From: Desulfovibrio sp.
Lineage (GTDB): Bacteria; Desulfobacterota; Desulfovibrionia; Desulfovibrionales; Desulfovibrionaceae
Direction of reading: 5' to 3'
DNA length: 10,968 bases
NCBI GenBank assembly: GCA_031281815.1
Contig: JAITEY010000025.1
Span: forward strand, 1 to 10,968
Shown piece after piece: positions 1 to 5,912 of the stretch (position 1 is the first letter of the stretch; each line of letters begins with the position of its first letter). The position numbers and the translations under genes were made by a program. The notes under the pieces are model-generated. The model worked only from the letters and a program-made list of their open reading frames with translations. It had not been told where the DNA came from and ran no database searches.

Positions 1-39
1 ACTCATTCCCCTTTGAAACTGAACTGGATTGCGTGGCAT
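1..39 (-). CDS. IS1595-like transposase, N-terminal fragment cut by the window edge
   Basis: On the minus strand an ATG at 39 opens a frame reading MPRNPVQFQRGMS and runs off the left edge. Transposases of the IS1595 family typically begin with a very similar stretch (basic residues, then N-x-[VI]-Q-F-Q-x-G-[LM]-S), followed by a zinc-binding Cys region and a DDE-type catalytic domain, none of which can be seen here. A good ribosome binding site (AGGAG, about 6 bases before the ATG) supports the start. Only 13 codons are visible, so the family call rests on recall of the N-terminal signature. Integrity of the transposase cannot be judged. Confidence 0.55.
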   Translation of the reverse strand, partial: MPRNPVQFQRGMS

Positions 40-110
40 ATTCAACTCCTGAGTTTCATTTTGGATACCACATTTCCTTCTGCCTGTATAGTGGCTGAAC
101 GTCGTACGTA
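1..110 (-). mobile_element. Probable end of an IS1595-family insertion sequence
   Basis: The transposase start lies at 39, so its left-reading element should end some tens of bases upstream, at higher coordinates. PIN-domain similarity of the adjacent reading frame stops at about 110, which gives a rough outer boundary. The terminal inverted repeat cannot be confirmed because the other end of the element is outside the window, and no target duplication can be tested. The boundary is an estimate. Confidence 0.35.
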
Positions 111-148
111 ATCAGGAAAACATTTGTATCAATGACCATCGAAATCAT
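56..148 (-). pseudogene. Truncated PIN-domain (VapC-like) gene, probably interrupted by the insertion sequence
   Basis: A 30-codon minus-strand frame starts at ATG 148 (a second ATG is at 139) and reads MISMVIDTNVFLI before diverging. The string M-V-I-D-T-N-V-F-L is the first beta-strand of PIN-domain nucleases, with the first catalytic Asp in the D-T-N motif. A complete PIN protein has about 130 residues and three more acidic residues, all missing here. The rest of the frame is unrelated and stops at 56, just before the transposase start at 39. The likely history is an IS insertion after about 13 codons. No Shine-Dalgarno sequence is visible, and the predicted transcription start falls almost on the first ATG, so translation may have been leaderless. 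No antitoxin gene is seen upstream. The short length limits certainty. Confidence 0.45.
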
Positions 149-172
149 AATGACAGCATATATGCCGTCATT
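149..172. promoter_or_regulatory. 24-bp near-perfect palindrome covering the -10 region, probable operator
   Basis: The arms AATGACAGCATA and TATGCCGTCATT pair at 11 of 12 positions. The palindrome spans the -10 box and part of the spacer of the leftward promoter, the usual place for a repressor site such as a toxin-antitoxin autorepressor. The binding protein is unknown. Confidence 0.4.
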
Positions 173-183
173 GCGCCAGTCAA
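155..183 (-). promoter_or_regulatory. Sigma-70-type promoter reading leftward into the PIN fragment and IS
   Basis: On the minus strand TTGACT (183-178) is followed after exactly 17 bases by TATGCT (160-155). The -35 matches five of six consensus bases and the spacing is ideal. Predicted initiation is near 148, on the first ATG of the PIN fragment. It could also transcribe the transposase. Confidence 0.5.
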
Positions 184-272
184 GAATACTGCGGGGAAAT
201 TTATACGCACCATGCCCGGTCTTTCAGGCAGCGGTACGGAGGGGAGCGGCGGAATTGAAGCAAGGGCGGACC

Positions 273-293
273 GGAAAGCACGGTCGGCCGGAA
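273..293. repeat. Direct repeat copy of symporter 3' coding sequence
   Basis: The 21 bases here match 533-559 inside the symporter gene as two blocks, GGAAAGCACGG and TCGGCCGGAA, joined directly here but separated by six bases (ACGCGG) in the gene. The copies are 260 bp apart in the same orientation. This looks like a short duplication past the stop codon followed by an indel. Confidence 0.5.
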
Positions 294-370
294 TGACCGG
301 GTTCGGTTTTCCGGCAGCGGCGGCACTGTCGTATGCGCGGTCGCCGGACCCGCCCCGCGCGCCTGCTCCG

Positions 371-405
371 CAGGGTCAGGGGTCTTGCCGAACGGTCTGA
401 CCCTG
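371..405 (-). terminator. Hairpin downstream of the symporter operon (distal)
   Basis: Arms CAGGGTCAG (371-379) and CTGACCCTG (397-405) form a perfect 9-bp stem with a 17-base loop. It lies 70-100 bases past the symporter stop. No T-run follows in the direction of transcription, so it would be a mRNA 3'-end stabiliser or a Rho-assisted end rather than a classical intrinsic terminator. Confidence 0.3.
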
Positions 406-411
406 TCCTCG

Positions 412-443
412 CGGGTGCCGCACGCCCGCCTGCGCGGCACCCG
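412..443 (-). terminator. Hairpin downstream of the symporter operon (proximal)
   Basis: Arms CGGGTGCCGC (412-421) and GCGGCACCCG (434-443) make a perfect, very GC-rich 10-bp stem with a 12-base loop, starting 30 bases after the symporter stop codon. There is no U-tract on the minus strand. Position and strength suggest the 3' end of the operon transcript. Confidence 0.4.
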
Positions 444-473
444 TCACGATCCGACCCGGACGTACTGAGAACC

Positions 474-1997
474 TCAGCCCCGGCCGTCCGGCAGAACCTT
501 GCCCGATGCGATGTCCTTGTCCCAAAGACCGTGGAAAGCACGGACGCGGTCGGCCGGAACCTTTTCACTGCGGAGACTGACGATGAACGTCAGGGCTGTC
601 TGCACCATCCAGCCCCAGCCGCCGACATGTATGCCGAAAGGATGACGCCAGACAAAATAGCACAGCAAAACGGCGATAATGCCTCCAATCAGACCCGCGT
701 TGACGCCTGCCCGCGTGATGCCGGGCAGGTAGGTCACCCCGAGTATGGGAATGAACAGCAGCAGGCCGAAAGACGTAGCCAGCGTTCCGAGCAGCACCAG
801 ATAGTCGAGAACCACCGAGCTGAACAGCACCGCTACGCAGACCAGCAACAGCACACCGATTCTGCCTATGAGAATCTGCTTCTTAGGATGGGCGTCAGGG
901 TTGACGTAACGGGTATACACATCACGCGCCAGTATGGTGGACGTGTTGGCGAGATAGGCCGCAGCCGTGGAATTCATGGCCGCAAGAATGCCGAGCGCGG
1001 TGATGACGAAGGGTATCGGCGACATGTGCCGGAAAATCAGCTCCAGAGACAACGCATCCGTATTCTCCAGCGCCGGCAATATGGACCTTCCGCCGATGCC
1101 GACAGCGGCGGTGAAGACATAATACATGAGGCCCATAATGCCGACCATGATGAACAATGCCTGGAACTTGAAAATTCTCGGACTTGAGGCGGAAAAGGAC
1201 CACATGGTGAACGACGGTGATGCGTAAATACCGAAGGTCGCGAAGGCGATGGATGCAATGTACGGCCAACTCCAGGCGCTGCCGATATCGGGCAATGTGA
1301 TGTACTTGTCGCCCAATCCCTCAAACCCGGCATGCCACTGGTACAGGAAACCCTGTTCCGGAGCCAGGCCGGCCACGACACCGACGGCCGTCACGGCCAG
1401 TAAGGCCGCTCCGATGAGCAGGAGTACGCCTTGCAGGGTATCGGTGACGGCGGCGGCTTTAAGCCCGCCGAGGAACACATAGAGAATGACGACGATGCCG
1501 AGTACCGCGCCGCCCGTTACGGGATTGATTTGATCCCCGCTGAGAATGTTGAACACATACCCCGCTCCGCGGAGTTGCAGCGCGATGTACGGCACGGCAT
1601 ACAGACAGGCGATGAGCACGACCAGAATGCGTACCAGTTCGCCGCCGTAGTACGCGCCGAACATTTCACCCGGGGTGACGAATTCGAAACGCCGGCCCAC
1701 GGCCCACTGCCTGCCGAAAATACACACTCCGATCAGGCCCATCAACGGGATATGGGCGAAGTGGGCAATATAGGGAAAGCCGTGGAGATAGGTCATGCCC
1801 TGGTGGCCCAGAATGAACCATGCGCTGAACACCGTGGCCATCATGGCCAGACTCAGCACCACCGGGCCGAGGCCGCGGCCCGCCAGAAAAAAATCGGCCG
1901 GTTTTTTGACGTCCACCTTGTAAGAAAGAACGCCGATGCCCGCGCATCCAAGCCAGTACAGGGCGGTGACTATAATGAGAAGCCAAAAGGTATCCAT
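474..1997 (-). CDS. SSS-family sodium:solute symporter (hydroxy/carboxylic acid uptake)
   Basis: An inner-membrane permease of about 507 residues with roughly 13 hydrophobic segments, the normal size for the solute:sodium symporter family (PutP, PanF, ActP and relatives). The family signature GGLKAAAVTDTLQ is at residues 177-189. The TM8-type segment (residues 341-364, MNSTAAAY...ARDVYTRY) carries the Ser-Thr pair that in this family helps form the Na2 sodium site; the Asp often found three residues on is Ala here. The start is chosen at 1997 because GGGAGG lies 6 bases before it, whereas the ATG at 2003 abuts that site and overlaps the upstream stop. It is last in the cassette, right after a DUF3311-like partner. 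Its location with CoA-transferase and dehydratase genes suggests import of 4-hydroxybutyrate or a similar small acid; sequence alone does not fix the substrate. Confidence 0.88.
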   Translation of the reverse strand: MDTFWLLIIVTALYWLGCAGIGVLSYKVDVKKPADFFLAGRGLGPVVLSLAMMATVFSAWFILGHQGMTYLHGFPYIAHFAHIPLMGLIGVCIFGRQWAVGRRFEFVTPGEMFGAYYGGELVRILVVLIACLYAVPYIALQLRGAGYVFNILSGDQINPVTGGAVLGIVVILYVFLGGLKAAAVTDTLQGVLLLIGAALLAVTAVGVVAGLAPEQGFLYQWHAGFEGLGDKYITLPDIGSAWSWPYIASIAFATFGIYASPSFTMWSFSASSPRIFKFQALFIMVGIMGLMYYVFTAAVGIGGRSILPALENTDALSLELIFRHMSPIPFVITALGILAAMNSTAAAYLANTSTILARDVYTRYVNPDAHPKKQILIGRIGVLLLVCVAVLFSSVVLDYLVLLGTLATSFGLLLFIPILGVTYLPGITRAGVNAGLIGGIIAVLLCYFVWRHPFGIHVGGWGWMVQTALTFIVSLRSEKVPADRVRAFHGLWDKDIASGKVLPDGRG

Positions 1998-1999
1998 GC

Positions 2000-2257
2000 T
2001 CATCCTCCCTGCCGTTCATCCTGAATGGCTGTGATGTCCGTGGGCACATCGTGAAAGTGCACCTTGAAGGCCAAAAAGTATGCAAGCACTATCGCCAGCA
2101 CCCAGAAGGCAAAATTCCATACATACAAGAACGGGAAATACCCTATGTATGATGCCCGATTGCCGATTTCCAAGCCCGGCCCCAGCGCGCAGATAATCCA
2201 CACCGCAAGGGCCCGCAGCCACCATCGTTCATTTTTGGGAACACCGCTGATCATCAT
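2000..2257 (-). CDS. Small DUF3311-like membrane protein, symporter partner
   Basis: An 85-residue protein with two hydrophobic segments (about residues 14-32 and 44-66) separated by a short loop with G-x-G-L-E-I-G-N. Small two-helix proteins of this kind (DUF3311 type) commonly precede SSS-family symporters and are thought to be accessory subunits; the role is not established. The start ATGATG at 2257 follows a clear AAAGGAG. Its stop lies 2 bases before the preferred symporter start, so the two are probably translationally coupled. The longer upstream frame runs through the transferase gene and is not used. Assignment to DUF3311 is by topology and context, not by a search. Confidence 0.75.
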   Translation of the reverse strand: MMISGVPKNERWWLRALAVWIICALGPGLEIGNRASYIGYFPFLYVWNFAFWVLAIVLAYFLAFKVHFHDVPTDITAIQDERQGG

Positions 2258-2339
2258 TGCCGTAACTCCTTTTTCCTGTTCAGAACGTTTTGCCGTTTCG
2301 AGCGCTTTGGGGACATGCGCAGCCGAATTTTTCCGCCGA

Positions 2340-3914
2340 TTACATCCGTCGGATAAATTCCTGCAGCATGCCCATGGGCTTATCCGCGAAGATGCGCTCA
2401 TCCATGGTTTTGACGTGTGGGGGGATGTGCGGTCTGAATTCCATATTCGCCAGGATGTCCTTTTCCAAATCCGCACCGGGGGCAATCTCCGTCAGCGTGA
2501 GTCCCGCGGGTCCGGGTCTGAAGACGGCCCGTTCCGTCACGAAGTACACCTCCAGATTGTTCTCCCCGGCGAACGCCGATGAAAAGGTGACTTGCGCGAC
2601 CTTGCCGATGAATTTTTTTACTTTTCCTTCCTGCACAATGGTCAGCCTGCCGTCACCCGTCCGGCATTTGAGTCCGGAGGCGGTGAAGGTGCCTGTGAAG
2701 ACGATTTTTTTGGACGACTGGGTCAGATTGATGAATCCGCCGGCTCCGGCAACGCGCGGGCCGAACTTGCTGACGTTCAGGTTGCCTTCCTCGTCGACTT
2801 CCGCAAGGCCGAGGACGGTCAGGTCCAGCCCCCCGCCGTTGTAGAAATCAAACTGCTCGGCCTGGTTCAGAAAAGCTTCGGGATTCACGGCGGTGCCGAA
2901 GCGCAGGCCGCCTTGGGCTATACCTCCTATAGCGCCCGATTCGACAGTGCTCGTCAGATATCGCGTCAAGCCTTCTTCCTCGGCGACCGCGCCGACGCCT
3001 TCCGGGATGCCTATGCCCAGGTTGATTACGGTATCAGGCAGCAGTTCCAGGGCGGCGCGCCGGCAGATGACTTTTTTCTCGTCCAGGGGCATGGGTTTCG
3101 TCGCGCCGGCGGGGATGCGGATTTGACCGCTCAACCAAGGTTCATAGAGCGCTGCCGAGGTCTGGGGATGCTCTTCCGGGCTTTCCGCGACAACGATATA
3201 GTCGACAAGCATGCCCGGAACCATGACGTTTTTCGCCGGCAGACTCCCCGCCGCGCTCAGCGCTTCGACCTGGGCAATCACGATGCCCCCGCAGGCCCTG
3301 GCCGCCATGGCGGCCTGCAGGTGTTCAAGGCGCACGGCCTCGTTGTCCCAGGTAATGTTGCCCTTTTCGTCTCCGAACGTTCCCCTGATGACGGCAGCGT
3401 CGATGTGGAGCGGTTTATACCAAAGGTATTCTCTGCCGCCCAAGGTAACGACTTCAACCAGGTCTTCCTTGCTTACGGCATTGAGTTTGCCGCCTTCCAG
3501 CCTCGGGTCGGCAAAGGTTTTCAACCCTATGGGAGTGACCAGCCCCGGCTGCCTGCCGCCGACGGCCCGGATCAGGTGAATAATCGCGCCTTGGGGAAAA
3601 TTGTAGGCTTCCACCTTGTTGTCGTTGATCAGCGCGGCCAGATCCTTTTGCAGGTTCAGATGACCGCCGATGATGCGCTTGACGAGTTTCGGCTTGCACC
3701 AGCGGTTGAGACCGGTGTTGGTTGTGGGGTTGGACTGCGAGGCCCCGAAAAGCAACGTGACGCCGTTGGGTTCGCCGCTTTCCAAGAAACGCTTTTCCAC
3801 GGCTTTGGATACGGCGTCCGCATGACCCGCCGACATAAAGCCTACGGTTACGACAGTATCGCCGTTCTTGATGAGCCGTGCCGCCTGGTTCGCTGATATC
3901 CGCTTGTGCTTCAA
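2340..3914 (-). CDS. YdiF-type acyl-CoA:acetate CoA-transferase (fused alpha and beta)
   Basis: A 524-residue family I CoA-transferase with both halves on one chain, as in E. coli YdiF (about 530). The N-terminal half (to about residue 260) contains Y-N-F-P-Q-G at 104-109 and K-E-D-L-V-E at 149-154. The C-terminal half carries N-L-G-I-G-I-P-E-G at 298-306 and S-T-V-E-S-G-A-I-G-G at 322-331. Glu325 is the expected catalytic residue that forms the glutamyl-CoA thioester. The enzyme moves CoA from an acyl-CoA such as acetyl-CoA to a free acid in the cytoplasm; beside a 4-hydroxybutyryl-CoA dehydratase the likely acceptor is 4-hydroxybutyrate. The start is TTG at 3914, supported by GAGGGA 6 bases upstream; the nearby ATG is out of frame and stops after five codons. 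It follows the dehydratase after 134 bp containing a strong hairpin. Exact acyl preference is not readable. Confidence 0.88.
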   Translation of the reverse strand: MKHKRISANQAARLIKNGDTVVTVGFMSAGHADAVSKAVEKRFLESGEPNGVTLLFGASQSNPTTNTGLNRWCKPKLVKRIIGGHLNLQKDLAALINDNKVEAYNFPQGAIIHLIRAVGGRQPGLVTPIGLKTFADPRLEGGKLNAVSKEDLVEVVTLGGREYLWYKPLHIDAAVIRGTFGDEKGNITWDNEAVRLEHLQAAMAARACGGIVIAQVEALSAAGSLPAKNVMVPGMLVDYIVVAESPEEHPQTSAALYEPWLSGQIRIPAGATKPMPLDEKKVICRRAALELLPDTVINLGIGIPEGVGAVAEEEGLTRYLTSTVESGAIGGIAQGGLRFGTAVNPEAFLNQAEQFDFYNGGGLDLTVLGLAEVDEEGNLNVSKFGPRVAGAGGFINLTQSSKKIVFTGTFTASGLKCRTGDGRLTIVQEGKVKKFIGKVAQVTFSSAFAGENNLEVYFVTERAVFRPGPAGLTLTEIAPGADLEKDILANMEFRPHIPPHVKTMDERIFADKPMGMLQEFIRRM

Positions 3915-3995
3915 AATTTGTCCCTCATGGTTTGCGCGGTTGAGGCGCTTCGGTTTTCGACATCGTCAGGGGGGAGGATGCCGGGAGGAGGTAAG

Positions 3996-4030
3996 CGGGG
4001 CGGCGTCGGAAGGTGAAAGACGCCGCCCCG
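3996..4030 (-). terminator. Strong intercistronic hairpin between dehydratase and CoA-transferase genes
   Basis: Arms CGGGGCGGCGTC (3996-4007) and GACGCCGCCCCG (4019-4030) form a perfect 12-bp stem with an 11-base loop, starting 18 bases past the dehydratase stop. No T-run follows on the minus strand, so it is more likely a partial terminator or an RNA stability/processing element that sets a higher dehydratase to transferase ratio. This function is inferred. Confidence 0.55.
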
Positions 4031-4048
4031 TGGGAAGCGGGCCCGCGG

Positions 4049-5521
4049 CTACTTCCTGTTGCTTGTGTCCGGCAGATGCTTCACGCCTGCGAGGGCGGCG
4101 GCGGCGAGTTTTTTGGCCCGCAGGTTCGCCAGGCGAGGGTAGGTGATTTTCTGGGCCTGAGGAGAGCCCGCGCCGTGCATGGCCTCAACAAGGGCGGTGC
4201 CGCCGGTCATGTTTTCGATGAGCCGCGCCATGCGCAGGCGGTCTTCCGTAGGCACGGACTGAACGCCGCGCAGGTACTTGTCTACATATTTGCCGATTTC
4301 GGGACTCTTGAGGTCCGCTTCGGAAGGCATGGTGGCCAGGATGCCGCCGCCTATATCCTGGGCCAGGCGGTCGATTTCATAAATGAGGCTGGTGACGTTG
4401 TGTTTGCCCACGTTGGCCAGCAAGGGGTCCACGTAATAGTTGCCCGCGGCGGTCGGCCGGCCTTCGCTGGAACAGGCGATGGAACAGCAGTACAGCGTTT
4501 CCGTCAGGTGGACCATCTGACTGATTTTCTCCTTGACGTGCGAGGCGTTTCCGTATCCGCTCATATCGGCCAAATTGGCCGCGGCGCCGATGACGATGTC
4601 GGAAACGCCGCCCTTACAGCCGCCGTAATTCTGGCGATGATAGCTTGCGAAGCGTTCCACGAGCATGCCTGCGAACCGGTACTCGCCGCACATGAAGACC
4701 TTGTCCCAGGGAACGAAAACGTCATCCAGCACAGTGAGCGCCTCGCCGCCCACGACGGCGAACTTTGCGTTGCCCTGATCTATCTCTCCTTCTTCTTTGC
4801 GCCCGTCGTTGGTCTGCCGTCCGAAAATATGGATGATGTTCGGGGCGTCCACGGGGACGGCACAGCAGACGGCATACTCCTTGTCCGCTTCGGTCATGCC
4901 CGCGGTCGGCATGAGGATCATCCAGTGGGAGTTGATCATGCCGGTCATGTGCATTTTAGCGCCGCGGACGGTAATGCCCTTGTCGTCCTGTTTGACGACG
5001 CGCGTGAACATGTCCGGGTCGGGCTGTTTGCTCGGCCCGAAACTGCGGTCGCCTTTGGGGTCGGTCATGGCGCCGGCGACCATCCAGTCGTTTTCCTGGA
5101 CCTGCAACAGGAAATCTTTCATTTTCTCATGCGAACGGGTCCCGAGGGCCTTGTCCATTTCAAACGTTGTGCCGTAGAGGGCGTTCAGGGCGTCAAAGCC
5201 CACGCAACGCTGATAACAGGAACCGGTCTTCAGGGAGATCATGCGCAGCATCTTGACCTTTTTCACCAGGTCTTCGACGCTGTGATGGATATGGGTAAAG
5301 CGGTTGATTTTTTTTCCGGAGAGATGGGACGCGGCGGTCATCAGATCTTCCGCTGCGGGGTCATGGGCGAGATCATAAGTCATCGCCGCCGCATTGAAGT
5401 GCCCCGCCAGAAACGGGTGTTCGGACAAGGTTCCCGGATCGAGCAGTCGGCCTTTAAGGTAGACTTTGATGTTTCTGTTGCGAAGACTTTCAATGTACTG
5501 TTTCCCGGTCATCATAGCCAT
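4049..5521 (-). CDS. abfD: 4-hydroxybutyryl-CoA dehydratase / vinylacetyl-CoA delta-isomerase
   Basis: A 490-residue member of the HpaB/AbfD flavoprotein family. 4-Hydroxybutyryl-CoA dehydratase uses FAD and a [4Fe-4S] cluster to convert 4-hydroxybutyryl-CoA to crotonyl-CoA through radical chemistry. The Clostridium aminobutyricum enzyme binds its cluster with Cys99, Cys103, His292 and Cys299. Here C-Y-Q-R-C gives Cys102 and Cys106, and H-R-Q-N-Y-G-G-C gives His295 and Cys302, the same spacings at a constant offset of +3. At the same offset, Thr193, Glu260, Tyr299, Lys303 and Gln104 match residues I recall as functionally important. Flavin-only hydroxylases of the family (HpaB) lack this ligand set, so dehydratase is favoured. 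The start at 5521 has AAGGAGG 5 bases upstream. It is the first structural gene behind the sigma-54 promoter. The gene for 4-hydroxybutyrate dehydrogenase is not in the window. A related hydroxyacyl-CoA substrate remains possible. Confidence 0.87.
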   Translation of the reverse strand: MAMMTGKQYIESLRNRNIKVYLKGRLLDPGTLSEHPFLAGHFNAAAMTYDLAHDPAAEDLMTAASHLSGKKINRFTHIHHSVEDLVKKVKMLRMISLKTGSCYQRCVGFDALNALYGTTFEMDKALGTRSHEKMKDFLLQVQENDWMVAGAMTDPKGDRSFGPSKQPDPDMFTRVVKQDDKGITVRGAKMHMTGMINSHWMILMPTAGMTEADKEYAVCCAVPVDAPNIIHIFGRQTNDGRKEEGEIDQGNAKFAVVGGEALTVLDDVFVPWDKVFMCGEYRFAGMLVERFASYHRQNYGGCKGGVSDIVIGAAANLADMSGYGNASHVKEKISQMVHLTETLYCCSIACSSEGRPTAAGNYYVDPLLANVGKHNVTSLIYEIDRLAQDIGGGILATMPSEADLKSPEIGKYVDKYLRGVQSVPTEDRLRMARLIENMTGGTALVEAMHGAGSPQAQKITYPRLANLRAKKLAAAALAGVKHLPDTSNRK

Positions 5522-5644
5522 AGTTTCCTCCTTGAGGGGGAAGCGGTTTCAACAAAGGTCGACAGGCAAGTCCCAACGACACTGTACTGTACTATTGCGC
5601 ATGAGCCCGGCGGATGCCCGAATCGGACTCGACGGTATACGAAC

Positions 5645-5661
5645 AGCAATAACCGTTCCAA
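5645..5661 (-). promoter_or_regulatory. Sigma-54 (-24/-12) promoter of the dehydratase operon
   Basis: The minus strand reads TTGGAACGGTTATTGCT. Against the consensus YTGGCACGrNNNTTGCW only one defined base differs (C to A within GGCA). The invariant GG and GC are exactly 10 bases apart. Predicted initiation near 5634 leaves a leader of about 113 bases before the dehydratase ATG. A sigma-54 activator gene immediately upstream supports the call. Confidence 0.78.
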
Positions 5662-5787
5662 AACTCCACAATCAATTATTTCGCGTCCTGTCCTGCGGTA
5701 TCGGCGTACAGGCGCAAGCGGGCTGTTCGGCGTAAAGCGGAAAAATCAGGGGGGATACAGACGGAAATACGACTATGCGGAAGGCAT

Positions 5788-5809
5788 TTCGGTATTTTTT
5801 ATTACCGAA
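5788..5809. promoter_or_regulatory. Candidate upstream activator site, promoter-proximal copy
   Basis: Inverted repeat TTCGGTA-N8-TACCGAA, 22 bp, centred about 165 bp upstream of the predicted sigma-54 transcription start. It shares arm sequence, arm length and spacer length with the site at 5853-5874. The two centres are 65 bp apart, about six helical turns, as expected for sites bound cooperatively by an enhancer-binding protein. Confidence 0.6.
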
Positions 5810-5852
5810 TTACGTTACTTTCCCTATTATTTTAAAAAAATCAGGCTATTGT

Positions 5853-5881
5853 TGCGGTAATATATATTACCGCAGCGGTAA
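5853..5881. promoter_or_regulatory. Candidate upstream activator site, distal copy with an extra half-site
   Basis: A perfect 22-bp palindrome, TGCGGTA-N8-TACCGCA (5853-5874) with an alternating AT centre. It is followed directly by another GCGGTAA half-site (5875-5881), so three copies of the 7-bp unit lie within 28 bp. The centre is about 230 bp upstream of the predicted transcription start and 39 bp past the activator stop codon. An isolated GCGGTA at 5695-5700 may be a further half-site. With the AT centre and no T-run directly after it, a terminator is less likely than a protein-binding site. Confidence 0.6.
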
Positions 5882-5912
5882 CAAAACGTCGAACACAGCG
5901 CGGGAGCGGCGG

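Larger units (their letters stand above)
184..473. other. Non-coding stretch downstream of the symporter operon
   Basis: No convincing gene is seen on either strand. Frames here have the arginine/proline/serine-rich look of GC-rich non-coding DNA. The stretch holds two hairpins (371-405 and 412-443) and a short duplication of symporter 3' sequence (273-293). Base composition changes at about 205, from the AT-richer IS side to GC-rich DNA. Confidence 0.6.

Noticed and set aside
333..2024. Plus-strand frames opposite the symporter (333-1187 and 1431-2024)
   Set aside because: Rich in His, Gln and Arg and without hydrophobic or domain structure, whereas the minus strand encodes a clear 13-segment transporter.
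2592..3896. 434-residue plus-strand frame opposite the CoA-transferase gene
   Set aside because: Antisense shadow caused by GC-rich codon use; the minus strand carries the CoA-transferase catalytic motif.
4049..5521. Annotation of the dehydratase as 4-hydroxyphenylacetate 3-monooxygenase (HpaB)
   Set aside because: The family is shared, but the Cys-x3-Cys and His-x6-Cys iron-sulfur ligand pattern and the CoA-transferase neighbour favour the dehydratase.
4013..5860. 615-residue plus-strand frame opposite the dehydratase gene
   Set aside because: It is the antisense shadow of a well-supported gene with intact active-site motifs and a strong ribosome binding site. Its protein shows no domain pattern.
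5788..5881. Palindromes downstream of the activator read as transcription terminators
   Set aside because: The two share arm sequence and an 8-bp spacer, have AT-rich centres and weak stems, and fit enhancer geometry relative to the -24/-12 promoter better.
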